Notes under the pieces: generated by a model | Database searches by the model: none | The model's input: the letters and a program-made list of their open reading frames with translations, nothing else | Told to the model about the DNA's origin: nothing | Source: 54-19 sp038210655 | GTDB lineage: Bacteria > Chloroflexota > Chloroflexia > Chloroheliales > Chloroheliaceae | DNA: 64,000 bases | Assembly (NCBI GenBank): GCA_038210655.1 | Contig: JBBQWM010000019.1 | Coordinates: forward strand, 1 to 64,000 | Reading direction: 5' to 3' | In this document: positions 16,237-26,900 of the stretch, piece by piece | Layout of the letters: the number at the start of each line of letters is the position of its first letter | Numbering within the stretch: the first letter of the stretch is position 1 | Made by a program: the position numbers and the translations under genes

Positions 16237-19200
16237 ATGCTGTACGATGCCGACATAATGCTGGCCTTTATCGAAGAGATTGCTGAATATCTGCCTCAAT
16301 TGCGTCAGCATCTAGGGAAATTGGCCGTTAGTCCCAAACATAAAGAATCGCTTGAAGAAGCCTACCGCCTGGCCCATACGATTAAAGGTTCGGCGGCTAT
16401 GCTTGAATTGGATGATATTAGTGCCGAAGGGCGGGTGCTGGAACAAGCTTTGTTGCCGATAGTCGAGAAAAAGGCCGCTTTTTCTCCGGCCCTGGCGACT
16501 ACCCTTCTGGGCCGCGTCGATAATGTCGAAAGGTTGTTGGCGTTAGTCAAGGCCGAGGTTAGTGGTGAAGCAGTCGCCGCGCCACCTGCGATTGCCGCGC
16601 CGCCCCCACCGCCGCCTTCCGACTTGAAACCGGCGGCCTTTGTACCACCGCCACCGCCGCCCGAAACTCTTTATGCCGAACCGCCGCCCTATCATTCGCC
16701 GATAGCTTATTACGATGCGCCTTCGGTGCCGCCTGCCCCCAAATCGGCCCCACTGCCCCCGCCCAGAGAGCCTTCTGTCCCGCCAGCGGCCTTTCAGAAT
16801 GGTTTTGGAGAGCGCTCGGCTTTTGCTACGCCCCCGCCGCCCCCGCCTCCGCCGTCCTATCTCTACAATTTCAAAGAGCAGGATGAGGATGATGAAGATA
16901 ATAGCGGGCTGACGTTTGCGCCCCCGCCCCCGCCCCCGCCCGAACTTTATCGGCAAGCCGGATTGGAAGGGCGAAAATCGCCGACTGCCCCGTTGCCAGC
17001 CGAACCACTTGAGCCGGTCGAGTCGCTTGATTTTGATTTTGAGATGGATTTAGCCAAGCTTGACCAGTTTCACGGCCTGGACATCGACGAGATGGAGGCG
17101 ATTGCGGCACCCCCGCCGCCGCCGCCACCCCCGCCGACTACCTTTGCGGAATATATGCGGCGTGGTCAGACCGCCCCTCTTTCGCCCCCACCTGCCGACC
17201 TGCGCATGGGCCAGACAGCGTCCCTTTCGCGCTGGCCGGTCGAGCAGCCTTCGGCCCGGCTTGACTCGACCCCGATTCCGTCGCCTATCACCCCGTTTGA
17301 TCTAGGGCCAGAGCCTGCGCCATTCGCTTTTGAAGAATCAGTAGCCGAGATCAAACCGGCCCCGGTCGAGGATTATCTAACCGAAAAGCCCTTGTTTGCC
17401 GCTCCCCCGATGAAGCCAGGTATTCCTCCGGCTTCTGGTTCGCGGCCCCCGGCCCCGACCGACGATTTGAACTTGATGGATTTGCTTTTAGAACCCTCGG
17501 CTTTGAGCGCGTTGGAACAGGATTTATTTATACCCGGAACTAGCCCCGGTTTGCTTGATACTTCGGTGGTTGAGCCAGGGTTGCCGCTTGATTTTGATCG
17601 GTTTGAGCCAGACCTCGGTTTTGTCTTGCCGGATTTCTCGCCGGAACCCTTTCTCGAAACTCCCTCGATTGAGCCGCCGCTCTGGAAGGCTTCTCCCATT
17701 ACCGAGTCGGAAAAAGCTCCGCCCGTCCTTCACCCTGCCGATGCTTTTGCGCTGGATGATATATTGGCGACCGGGCGGGTTGACCAGGAAATCAGTTTGC
17801 TCCAAAACGAGATTTTGGATGAATTGCCGCCCCACCTGACCGAATTTGCCAGCGCTCCCATGCCAAGCGAAATTAGTGTTAGCGATGCTGATTTGCTGAG
17901 TGTCATTTCAGACGATATTACCAATTCTAAGATTCCGCATCTGAGTGGGCTGGATAATGGTAATGCTCTACACGGTGCGGTACTGGGTGCCGACGCAGAA
18001 ATTACTTTCCAACCGTTTGGGCCGCTTCCGGCAGCCGAGCCGGGGTCGGAAGCCGACCATTTGCACGATTTTACAGCCGCCGCCGATTTGTTGGCCGAGT
18101 TCGAGCCGGACAATCAATATGGCTGGGATTTGAAAGCTTCCGAGGCCATTGCAGGGTTGCCTGATTTTGAGGAGGCCCGCCTGCTTGAGGATGATACCCC
18201 GACCGTGAAAGCTTTCCGAGCCGAGCTTGAAGCTTTGCCCTTGCTAGAGCCTTCCGCCAACCTCGAAACGGCGGTCGAGCCGTTTGGGGATGCTGAAACT
18301 ATAACCCCCGATTTTATCCCCCTGGATGATGTTTCGACCTTCAAAGCGGCTTTCCCGTTGCCGGTCGAGCCAGAGCTTATGTTTAACGAAGATTTCTCGC
18401 TTTCCGACTTTGAAGCGCTGGCCGATACGTTGGCGGCGGCGGGTGAAGATGAGGAAGCGGCCCGGATTGTAGGGCTGGCTTCTTTGCGCGGGTTGCCTTC
18501 ACTGGAACGCCGGGTTGAGCCTGAGAACGTCAACCAGGTGGCTGCTGAGGCTCTGAACCAGGCTTATCTTTTGGAAGGCGAAGACGAGGAAGTGCTGGCG
18601 GCAGCCTTAACCGCCCAAAATCAGCCGCTGGATTTGCCGGAGGAATATACCGCCGAAGAATTAGCCGAAGCTGGCCTCGATAGCGACGACATTCAGATGG
18701 GGGCTTTCTTCCTGGCAGAAGGACAGCCCGAACTCGAAGAACTTCAGCAACTGGTGGACGATTTTGACCAGCCGGGCAGCGCTAAAGTGACCGACGCAGA
18801 GCGTATCAAAGAGATTTGTGCCAGCTTGCGTAAAGCCGCTGCTATGATGGATTTGAATAGCGTTTCTCGTCAGCTTAGTGTGTTGGAAAATACGGCGGAA
18901 CTGGTGATTTCCGGCGAATTGGGTCAGAACCACCAGAGTGGGAGCATTTTCCACGAGTCACTGGCGGAGCTTCAGTCGCTGTTGGCTCCCTTCCAGGAAG
19001 CGGCGGCCAACCTCTTTGCTTTGCCTGAAACGGCTCAGGAAGAGGACAGCGCCGAAGAAATCGAGGCTGCCGAACCGTCTGACGCTCCTTTTGAGATGGA
19101 AGCCGAAGAGCCGGAAAGGGCTGCTTTTGCGGTCGAAAGCTCGCCTGCGGTGGTTAAGCTGTCCACTCCGATGCCGATTGTGACACCCGCCAGCGATCTT

Positions 19201-21849
19201 GACCCGGAACTGGCCGAAATCTTTGCAACCGAGGCCGAAGAGCATATTCAAAATCTGGACGTGCGGTTGGCCGCCCTGGAGCGTGACCCGCATAACCGCG
19301 AGCTTATCCGCGAAATCCGGCGCACCGCCCATACCCTAAAAGGGTCGGCGGCAATGGTCGGCTTTGGGGTGATTAGTCAGACTGGTCACTTGATGGAGGA
19401 TTTGCTCGACCGGCTTTATGACGGCTCGATCCCGGTCAGCGAAAATGTGGTGGAATTGCTTTTCGTGACCTTTAGCGCGATGGATGCCCTGGTGCGTGGT
19501 CTTTCGGCGGGCCAACCCGAAAACCCCGAAATTTTGGAAGCGCTCCGGCCTAGCTATGCGGCCCTCTTGAGTGGTGAGGAAGAAGCGGCCTCAGAAGAAA
19601 GTGGCGGCGCAATCATCTTCGAGCGCAAGACGACCCCGGCCCGTTCTAGCGGCCCCGAACTGCACCGGGTCGATGAGGCGGCGATTGAGGCTCTGGAAGC
19701 GGCCCTGGCTGCTGCCGAAGCCGAACCGGAAGCCGATGACGACAGTGGTGGCGCGGTCGAAGTGGCCCGCCCTACTTTCCAACCGCTTGCCCCAGTTGCG
19801 GCGCGGCCTACCAGTATGCCGGTTCCCGCCGTTAGCCTGGATAACGAACTCTCGGTTAAGATCGGGATCAAGCGGCTCGATACGATGATGAACCAGATCG
19901 GCGAGATGGTTATCAACCGCACGGTTTTAGAGCAGCGCAACCAGATTTTGACCCGGACTGTAGACGAGTTGCTCTTGTCGATCAAACGGCTCCAGCGCGT
20001 GACCCGTGAATTGGAAACCAGTTACGAGGTCGAATTACTCAAAAACTCGGCTGTGCCGGTCGGTGCGGCAGGTCTGGCAACGGTAGAACCAGCTATCGAG
20101 AATGGTAACGGCAGTCGGCACAGCTACGAAACTGAGCTATCCAGCCGGGACGCGCGGTTGCAGGAATTTGATACCCTAGAAATGGATCGCTATACCGAGT
20201 TTCATACTATGTCCCGCGAAATGACCGAAACGGTGGACGACCTGGCTGCCGCCTGGCGTGAACTCGATAACCTCAAAGGCGATCTGGAAAACGCGGTCTT
20301 GCAGCAGGCCCGCCTGACCGACGATTTGCAAGACCGGGTGGTCAAGGTGCGGTTGGTGCCGGTCTCGAACCTGACTCCCCGGCTTTATCGCACCGTTCGG
20401 ACGATTGCGGCGGGTCAGCAAAAGGAAATCGAGTTTGTCGTATCGGGTGAGCATACCCAGATCGACAAGACCATTTTCGAGGAATTGGGCGACCCGCTCT
20501 TGCACCTTGTTCGCAACGCGGTCGATCACGGGATCGAAAAGCCGGAGGTGCGCGAAGCCGCCGGGAAACCCCGCACTGCCACTATCACTTTCTCGACCCG
20601 TAACGAGGGCAGCCAGGTCGTGATCGAAGTGCGCGACGACGGACGTGGGATCAACCTGGAAAGTGTGCGCCAGCGTGGGATCGAGCGCGGGATGCTCGCG
20701 GCGGATACCGAGGTCTCGGACGAAGAGTTATACGATTTACTCTTTGTGCCGGGTTTTAGCACCAGCCAGTCGATTACCGATATTTCGGGCCGGGGGGTCG
20801 GGCTGGATGTCGTGCGGGCTAATATTGCCCGCCTTAAGGGGACGGTCGAAGTTAGTAGCGAACCTGGGCGCGGGACGACCTTCTTTATCCGCCTACCCAG
20901 CACGCTGGCGATTACCCGTGCCTTGTTGGTCAAGGTCGGGGGCTATACTTACGCTGTCCCGCTTAGTTCTATCGAACGCACGGTACGCACCGAGCGGGCT
21001 GCCGTCGAGGATTACTCCGAACGCAGCTATTATCGGTTGGACGGCGAAACTTTGCCGTTGCTTGACCTGGGCCAGTTGTTGCATCTCCATCCCCATCAGC
21101 GCCGCTCGACCGAGGAAGAAGAGGATGACTCGGCTCGCAGCCAGTTCTCGATCCAGCGGGAGCGCCCCTTGCTGGTGATAAACGGGCCAGAGCGGGCGGT
21201 CTTGAGGGTCGATAGTCTGGTTGGGCAGCAAGAAGTGGTGGCGAAATCGCTCGGCACCCATCTCAAGTCGGTGCCGGGCGTGACCGGCGCGACCATTCTG
21301 GGTACTGGCGAAGTAATTTTGATCCTGAACCCTTACGAATTGGTCGCAGGGGCAGTCGGACGGCGCGGACGTTATTCAACCTCGGCCCGTCCGTCCTCTA
21401 GCGCGGCCCAAACTGCGGCCTTGCCTCGCCGTCGGACAACCGCCCCGCTCTCAACCGAGGCTCCTCGTCGGCGTACCCCGCTGATCCAGGTGGTAGACGA
21501 CTCGCTGTCGGTTCGCAAGGTGCTATCCGCCGCGCTCGAAAAAGCCGGGTTCCGGGTACGTACCAGCAAGGACGGTCAGGAAGCTCTCGAAATGGTGCAA
21601 CAAGTTCCGCCCGACCTGCTGGTGATGGACATCGAAATGCCGCGTATGGATGGCTACGAACTGACCGCGCTCCTCAAGAGCCGCGAGACTTTCCGCCACA
21701 TCCCGATTGTCATGCTCACTAGCCGGGCCGGTCTCAAGCACCGCCTAAAGGCCGAAGAGGTTGGAGCCGATGGCTTCCTGGTCAAGCCCTACCGCGAGGA
21801 AGAATTGCTCCAAATCGTCAGCGCCCTCTTGGTTCGGGCGCGGTCGTAA
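16237..21849 (+). CDS. ChpA/PixL-like hybrid chemotaxis histidine kinase
   Basis: An 1870-residue CheA hybrid. Hpt1 with H47 (AHTIKGSAAM) comes first, then a linker with several runs of 6-8 prolines (about 112-310) and a long acidic low-complexity region. A degenerate helical segment at about 850-905 looks like an Hpt relic, followed by Hpt2 with H1032 (AHTLKGSAAM). Next are the P3 dimerisation helices (about 1205-1405), the ATPase domain (N box LHLVRNAVDHG, G boxes DGRGIN and GRGVGLDVV), a CheW-like domain (about 1550-1700) and a C-terminal receiver (MDIEMPRMDG, K in LVKPY). The architecture is that of Pil-Chp kinases. AGGA precedes the ATG by 7 bases. A terminator follows at 21871-21912. 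Confidence 0.93.
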   Translation: MLYDADIMLAFIEEIAEYLPQLRQHLGKLAVSPKHKESLEEAYRLAHTIKGSAAMLELDDISAEGRVLEQALLPIVEKKAAFSPALATTLLGRVDNVERLLALVKAEVSGEAVAAPPAIAAPPPPPPSDLKPAAFVPPPPPPETLYAEPPPYHSPIAYYDAPSVPPAPKSAPLPPPREPSVPPAAFQNGFGERSAFATPPPPPPPPSYLYNFKEQDEDDEDNSGLTFAPPPPPPPELYRQAGLEGRKSPTAPLPAEPLEPVESLDFDFEMDLAKLDQFHGLDIDEMEAIAAPPPPPPPPPTTFAEYMRRGQTAPLSPPPADLRMGQTASLSRWPVEQPSARLDSTPIPSPITPFDLGPEPAPFAFEESVAEIKPAPVEDYLTEKPLFAAPPMKPGIPPASGSRPPAPTDDLNLMDLLLEPSALSALEQDLFIPGTSPGLLDTSVVEPGLPLDFDRFEPDLGFVLPDFSPEPFLETPSIEPPLWKASPITESEKAPPVLHPADAFALDDILATGRVDQEISLLQNEILDELPPHLTEFASAPMPSEISVSDADLLSVISDDITNSKIPHLSGLDNGNALHGAVLGADAEITFQPFGPLPAAEPGSEADHLHDFTAAADLLAEFEPDNQYGWDLKASEAIAGLPDFEEARLLEDDTPTVKAFRAELEALPLLEPSANLETAVEPFGDAETITPDFIPLDDVSTFKAAFPLPVEPELMFNEDFSLSDFEALADTLAAAGEDEEAARIVGLASLRGLPSLERRVEPENVNQVAAEALNQAYLLEGEDEEVLAAALTAQNQPLDLPEEYTAEELAEAGLDSDDIQMGAFFLAEGQPELEELQQLVDDFDQPGSAKVTDAERIKEICASLRKAAAMMDLNSVSRQLSVLENTAELVISGELGQNHQSGSIFHESLAELQSLLAPFQEAAANLFALPETAQEEDSAEEIEAAEPSDAPFEMEAEEPERAAFAVESSPAVVKLSTPMPIVTPASDLDPELAEIFATEAEEHIQNLDVRLAALERDPHNRELIREIRRTAHTLKGSAAMVGFGVISQTGHLMEDLLDRLYDGSIPVSENVVELLFVTFSAMDALVRGLSAGQPENPEILEALRPSYAALLSGEEEAASEESGGAIIFERKTTPARSSGPELHRVDEAAIEALEAALAAAEAEPEADDDSGGAVEVARPTFQPLAPVAARPTSMPVPAVSLDNELSVKIGIKRLDTMMNQIGEMVINRTVLEQRNQILTRTVDELLLSIKRLQRVTRELETSYEVELLKNSAVPVGAAGLATVEPAIENGNGSRHSYETELSSRDARLQEFDTLEMDRYTEFHTMSREMTETVDDLAAAWRELDNLKGDLENAVLQQARLTDDLQDRVVKVRLVPVSNLTPRLYRTVRTIAAGQQKEIEFVVSGEHTQIDKTIFEELGDPLLHLVRNAVDHGIEKPEVREAAGKPRTATITFSTRNEGSQVVIEVRDDGRGINLESVRQRGIERGMLAADTEVSDEELYDLLFVPGFSTSQSITDISGRGVGLDVVRANIARLKGTVEVSSEPGRGTTFFIRLPSTLAITRALLVKVGGYTYAVPLSSIERTVRTERAAVEDYSERSYYRLDGETLPLLDLGQLLHLHPHQRRSTEEEEDDSARSQFSIQRERPLLVINGPERAVLRVDSLVGQQEVVAKSLGTHLKSVPGVTGATILGTGEVILILNPYELVAGAVGRRGRYSTSARPSSSAAQTAALPRRRTTAPLSTEAPRRRTPLIQVVDDSLSVRKVLSAALEKAGFRVRTSKDGQEALEMVQQVPPDLLVMDIEMPRMDGYELTALLKSRETFRHIPIVMLTSRAGLKHRLKAEEVGADGFLVKPYREEELLQIVSALLVRARS

Positions 21850-21870
21850 CCAATTCGCACCCCTGGTTTG

Positions 21871-21912
21871 AATAACAAGCATTGGTAAAAAAAGCCACTG
21901 CTTGTTATTTTT
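21871..21912 (+). terminator. Terminator hairpin at the end of the chemosensory operon
   Basis: AATAACAAGCA (21871-21881) pairs with TGCTTGTTATT (21899-21909), and the descending arm runs into TTTTG. It starts 22 bp after the cheA stop. Confidence 0.75.
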
Positions 21913-22008
21913 GTTTAACTCCGGCTTACTTGCCCTACCCGACAACTAGGGGTAAGATAGGCCAGCAGGAGCTTATTCATAGCCCAAAAAAGAAGCAAGG
22001 AGAATAAG

Positions 22009-23379
22009 GTGAGCAAGAGTGAGCAGCCCGATTTTGGGCAATTGGGCGAAGTAGCCGGGGAGTTGATGGCGCGGCTCAAGGTTCCGGGGGTAGCGGTTGG
22101 CCTTTATTATAAGGGTGAAGAGCAATCAGCCGGGTTTGGTGTTACGAATATCGAGAACCCGTTGCCGGTCGATAGCAGCACTCTTTTTCAAATCGGCTCG
22201 ATCAGCAAGACTATCACGGCGACGGTGGCGATGCGGTTGGTCGAGATGGGTAAGCTAGATTTAGAGGCCCCGATCCAGCGCTACCTGCCAGATTTGCGGA
22301 TGTCGGGCGAAGGCGTGGCGGCTCAGATCACGCTTCGCCATTTGTTTACCCATACCGGGGGCTGGCTGGGCGACTATTTCGATGATACCGGGGACGGAGA
22401 CGACGCGCTGGCCGAATATGTCGCACGCATGGCCGATTTGCCGCAATGGACACCGCCCGGCGCGGTCTGGTCGTACAACAACGCCGGGTTTAGCCTGGCG
22501 GGGCGGGTGATCGAGGTCGTTACGGGTCAGCCCTGTGAAACAGTTATCAAAGAATTGGTCTTCGACCCGCTAAGTATGAACCATACTTATTTCTTCGCCA
22601 GAGATGTTATCACCTATCGGTTCGCCGTCGGGCATATCATCCGGGATGAGAAGCCGGAGGTCGCCCGCGAATGGGCGTTGGCGCGGGCGGCTAACCCGGT
22701 CGGCGGGGTGGTTTCGTGCGTTCGGGATATGCTGCGCTATGCGCGGTTCCAGCTGGGCGACGGGCGGGCCGAAGATGGTACGCGCTTGCTCTCGACCGAA
22801 ACTATGCGCCTCATGCAGTCAGTTTTGGCTGAAGCGGGCAGCACCGCCGAGGCGGTTGGTGTAAGTTGGTTGTTCAAGACGGTCGGCGGGCAGCGGATTG
22901 TGATGCACGGCGGCGCGACCAACGGGCAGATGGCGACCTTGCAAATGGTTCCAGAGCGCGATTTTGCCCTTGTCGTGCTGACCAACGCCGGTACTGGCAG
23001 CGAGTTGCACAGCGACTTGTCCAAATGGGCGCTTCAGCATTATCTCGATTTGACCGACCCGCCGCTTACTCCGCTTGAACTAAGTGAAGCCGAGTTAGCC
23101 AGCTATGCCGGACGCTATAACGCTGCTCTCAGTGAACTTGATCTGAACGTGGATAAGGGTTATTTGTGGGTACAGGCCCGACCAAAAGGCGGCTTTCCCA
23201 AAAAGGACTCGCTGCCCGGCCCGACCCCGCCCCCGGTGCGCGTTGTATTCTACGCCCCGGACAAAATCATTGGGTTGGATGCCCCCTTCAAGGATGCCAA
23301 AGGGGAGTTTTTGCGCCACCCGGACGGTTCGATTGCATGGTTACGGATCAGCGGTCGGATCAGCGCCCGGCAAGAGTGA
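22009..23379 (+). CDS. Beta-lactamase-related serine hydrolase
   Basis: A 456-residue class C beta-lactamase/esterase-fold hydrolase. The catalytic serine is S64 in SISK (64-67), the tyrosine triad member is Y156 in YNN, and HGG near residue 300 takes the KTG position. A C-terminal extension of about 110 residues follows the hydrolase domain. There is no signal peptide, so a cytosolic esterase or peptidase role is more likely than antibiotic resistance. The start is GTG at 22009 with AAGGAG at 21997-22002. It stands alone after the cheA terminator. Confidence 0.85.
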   Translation: MSKSEQPDFGQLGEVAGELMARLKVPGVAVGLYYKGEEQSAGFGVTNIENPLPVDSSTLFQIGSISKTITATVAMRLVEMGKLDLEAPIQRYLPDLRMSGEGVAAQITLRHLFTHTGGWLGDYFDDTGDGDDALAEYVARMADLPQWTPPGAVWSYNNAGFSLAGRVIEVVTGQPCETVIKELVFDPLSMNHTYFFARDVITYRFAVGHIIRDEKPEVAREWALARAANPVGGVVSCVRDMLRYARFQLGDGRAEDGTRLLSTETMRLMQSVLAEAGSTAEAVGVSWLFKTVGGQRIVMHGGATNGQMATLQMVPERDFALVVLTNAGTGSELHSDLSKWALQHYLDLTDPPLTPLELSEAELASYAGRYNAALSELDLNVDKGYLWVQARPKGGFPKKDSLPGPTPPPVRVVFYAPDKIIGLDAPFKDAKGEFLRHPDGSIAWLRISGRISARQE

Positions 23380-23383
23380 AGGG

Positions 23384-23404
23384 GATTTACGATTTACCAT
23401 TTAC
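23384..23404. repeat. Short heptamer array (GATTTAC type)
   Basis: Three units GATTTAC, GATTTAC, CATTTAC directly after the hydrolase stop codon. The same heptamer occurs at 49596-49623 and 55821-55920. Confidence 0.6.
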
Positions 23405-23440
23405 GATACGCATCCTATGTTATTGTGAGTACAACGGCAC

Positions 23441-23553
23441 GTAATTATTGTCACCCTGAGCCGCAGCGAAGGGTCTCGGCCCGTTGGGTATAAGGCAGCT
23501 TTTGCTAGAAGATTCTTCGCTTCGCTCAGAATGACACTGATGTCATGATTTAC
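23441..23553. repeat. Palindromic element, TGTCAYYCTGAG family, inverted orientation
   Basis: Begins GTAATTAT and ends with TGATTTAC, so both ends read GTAA inward. The core arms are TGTCACCCTGAG...GCAGCGAAG and CTTCGCTTCGCTCAGAATGACA. In reverse complement the inside (GAAGAATCT, GACCCTTCGCTGCGGCTCAGGGTGACA) matches the elements at 28129-28249 and 49693-49783. No target duplication is visible, so it may be an old insertion. Confidence 0.65.
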
Positions 23554-23647
23554 GTGTTAGGGAACTCAAATGGAAAAGCTGATTAGGTACTTACAGCTAT
23601 AGATACGGAATTATGTTACATATCCCTGAACATTTTTGAGGACTGAA

Positions 23648-23947
23648 TTGGAAGAAAATGGGGTGCGGGAGGCCTATGTTTATATGGTGGAGTGCGCTGA
23701 CGGGACGCTATATACCGGTTGGACTTACGACCCACTGGCCCGCTTGCTGCGCCACAATGCCGGACGCGGGGCGAAATATACCCGCGCTCGACTTCCGGTC
23801 AGCCTGGTTTATACCGAACGCTGGCCCGACCAGTTTGCTGCCCGCCGCCGCGAATATGCTCTCAAACGGCTTACCCGTGCCGCCAAGCAGCAATTGATTG
23901 AGCAGCAAGCCACTTTGGATGGTGAGCAATCCTCTTCTAGCGGGTAA
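23648..23947 (+). CDS. GIY-YIG nuclease-domain protein (YhbQ/UPF0213-like)
   Basis: A 99-residue single-domain GIY-YIG protein. The two half-motifs are YVYMVEC and LYTGWT, followed by the conserved helix with HNAGRGAKYTRARLP and a C-terminal ALKRLTRAAKQQLI. Stand-alone members such as YhbQ are DNA-binding or weak nucleases of unclear role. The start is taken as TTG 23648, which has GAGG at 23638-23641 six bases upstream; an in-frame TTG at 23636 lacks a site. It converges with the PP2C gene, the two stops being about 10 bp apart. Confidence 0.87.
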   Translation: MEENGVREAYVYMVECADGTLYTGWTYDPLARLLRHNAGRGAKYTRARLPVSLVYTERWPDQFAARRREYALKRLTRAAKQQLIEQQATLDGEQSSSSG

Positions 23948-23957
23948 GGTTCTTTGG

Positions 23958-26900
23958 TTATTTCAGCCAGCCGATACAACGAGCATATTCCGAACCGAGT
24001 AGGCCGAGGCTGATCGCTTTTTTGTCGGCGGGATTGAGTTCGAGGCGACCCTGCTCGAAATACTGGATTTTGAGTTTGCCGGTTCCCTGCGGGTCAAAAG
24101 ACTGGGTTTGGGGCGGGCCAAGCTTAAAGTTAGTGGCGAAGGCGGCAAAATCCTGGTCGGGCTTGAGGGTCGGCACAGCCAACGGCGTGATGTTAGCCGG
24201 GAGCCGCTGGATATTATTACAGGTGCTATCTAAGAGGGCTTTGCCGACCTTGCCGACACTGATCGGCTTGCCGGGCGCATCGGCAGCCAACCAACCGCGC
24301 TCGAAGAACTGAACCCGCCCGTTGGTAGCCCAATCAAACTCTTCTGAAATAGGGAACCCAAAGCGTACCAATCCCCCGTTCGCATTGTAAAACTTGAGAT
24401 AATCGCCTCGCAAACTGTGCCGGAAGGCTCCAAAATAGCGCCCACCCGGAACATCCTGGTCAGCCTCGGCCCCTTTAAGCGGGAAGAAAGCCAGACTTTC
24501 CGGCAAAATCCTGATGGTCGTATCAAAGCCTTTGAGCGGGTCGAAAGTCAGATCAGCGCGGGTAAAAGGCTGCTGGAAAGCGTTATCGGGCGGCAAGTTT
24601 TCGGCGTACTGGCGGTCGGCGGTACTTTTAGGCCGGACGACCACGATATATTTCTGGCGCGGGTCGAGCCGGTTGAGGGTGGTAGTGGGTAGCCGGAAGA
24701 AAGTACCTTCCTGGGTAAACTCGCGGAAGGGTGAATTTGGGTCGCCCGCCGTCGCCAAAAACACCTTCAAATCATCCACTTTTGCGCCACCCTCGATCCG
24801 CACGACCCCCTGGATGCCATCTAGGGCGGGCGCGGTTGGGGTCGGGTTGGCGGCGGTAGCGGTAGCATTATCGAGAACTGCCGCAGTCGAAGTCGAGTCG
24901 GAGGCGGTTTTATTAAGTACATTCGGCAAGATCACCAGAAGAATGAGCAAGATAGCCCCAATTATTACTGCCAGCGCCAGTCCTGGCAAGGCCAAACTTT
25001 TGAGCAAGCTCATAAACCCGGTCAAACGATGCCGGGCAGCCTGCCGTGGGTTGAGGCTTTGGGGTTGCCCGCTCCCGGCTAAACGACTAAATTCGCGGAC
25101 GGCGGCTTCTTGCAAAGGATCACCCGCCAGGCGGCTGTTAGGCTGGCGCAACGTACCACTGGCGGCGGCGGTAGTTATTTCGGGGTCGGTCGCCTCCGAA
25201 TTTGCCCCGGTCGCCTGAGCCGTCACATCCTGGAATAGGCCCTGGCTCCAATTGCCGGAAGCGATAGCCGCCGCCATGCGGGGCGGTAAGCCCTGCGCGT
25301 CGTTGCCGTTGCCGTTATTAAGATGGTCGGGTCGGCTACTTAGCGGAGTTTCGTCCGGCGCGGATATTCCACCAAAAGAAGAAGTAACCTCCGAAGGCTG
25401 CTCCGGCCTGGGATTTACCATTGGCCCGGTTGGGGCCGGTCGGCGCGGCGTAAACACGCTTGCCATATTCGTAACCGTCCCAGAGCGGTCGTCTGCGGCG
25501 CGTAGACCGTTGCGGCTGCCGGAGCGCGAATTTTCGGGCAAATCAAGGGGAGTCGGGCCGCGCCCCCCCGGAGTGCGTTCGCGTAGCGCTCGGTCGATCT
25601 CGCTGATCCGTTGTTGGGCGGCGGTCATGCCCAAATTATGGGCCTTCTGGAAATAGGGCCGGGCTTCCTCGAACTGCTTTTGCTCCAAAAGCCACTTGGC
25701 ATAATCGTAGACTACGCGCGGGAAAGTCTGTTGCCAGGGGTTCGGCTGAAGCAATTCGTTTAATTGGTCTACCAAATAGATATATTCGGCCCCGACCTCT
25801 TTGCGCCCGCCATCCCAGGCTTTTTGCGCCCGTGAGACCCGGTCTTTAAGCCGGTTGAGCATTTCGTGTTCGGGGCGGCCCTCATTGATCGCGCGTTCGC
25901 GTTCGGTAGCCCTTAAGGTGGCGTTCCCGCCCTGGGGCAATCCGGGTGTCGTCGATGGGGGTGGGGTAGTCGGTCGCTGGGCCGAGCCGTCTTCCAACGA
26001 ACGTTGCCTGCCCAGGGCCAGCGAAAGCAATTGCGAGTCGCTCGGTCGGAGCGGGGCGATCATACTGTACCAACTTGCCGCATCTTCCCAGACCTGGTTC
26101 TTGACCGCTTCGTCGCCCATCTCTAAATAAATCCGGGCCAAATCATCCTGGATTGCGCCAAAGGTCTCGTCGCGGGCGTAAATTTTCTGAGCCAACGCCA
26201 GCCGTCCGGCTAGAGGAGCGCCCGGCCTTTGAAGGGCTAGATACAAATCGCTCAATTCCGAGAGGGTACGGGCGCGGGTATCATTTGGTCGCAAGCGTAA
26301 GCAAAAGAGCGAATAGGCCCGCGCCGCCGGATAATGGCGGGTCGAGGCGGCCCGGCGGCTTTCCTCGTTGCAATAATCCGCCAGCAATTCGTTATAACGG
26401 TTGACGCGAGCGGCTTCCAGCCGTTTTATCAAAAGCTCGGCCTGATCGACCCGCCCCTCACCAATCGCTACCCCGATATAACGCACCAGCGAATTAGAAA
26501 AGCTCTCGAACAGACCGTGATAGCTGGCTTCAAGCTGTTCTAGCTCGATAAAGCTATCGATAGCCTCATCCCAATTACCCAGCGCAAAATCCTTTTGAGC
26601 ATTGGATAGCAGTTTTTCCGGGTTGAAATTGGACAACTTGAGGCTCGGTACATCCTCGATTTCGTCCGCTTCAAATTCGGAGCCAGGTTGATCGACTACT
26701 CCTATTGGTTGATAGGGTTTAGGCAGAGGTGGGTTTTTAGGCTGAACCGCCGGTTGGGTAGTAACGATTATATTGGGTTCGGATAGTGGGCGAGTCCGCT
26801 CGGCGAGATCTTGAGCAGTCTCTACCAGCATCGTTTCGAGGGCCGGTAGCGGGGCTGGTTGGCCCAGGCTGACTATGCGGGCCAGAGTTAGGGTAATGTT

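Noticed and set aside
22009..23379. Antibiotic-resistance beta-lactamase
   Set aside because: The SxxK and YxN motifs are present, but the KTG position reads HGG and there is no signal peptide. This fits the esterase/peptidase branch of the family.
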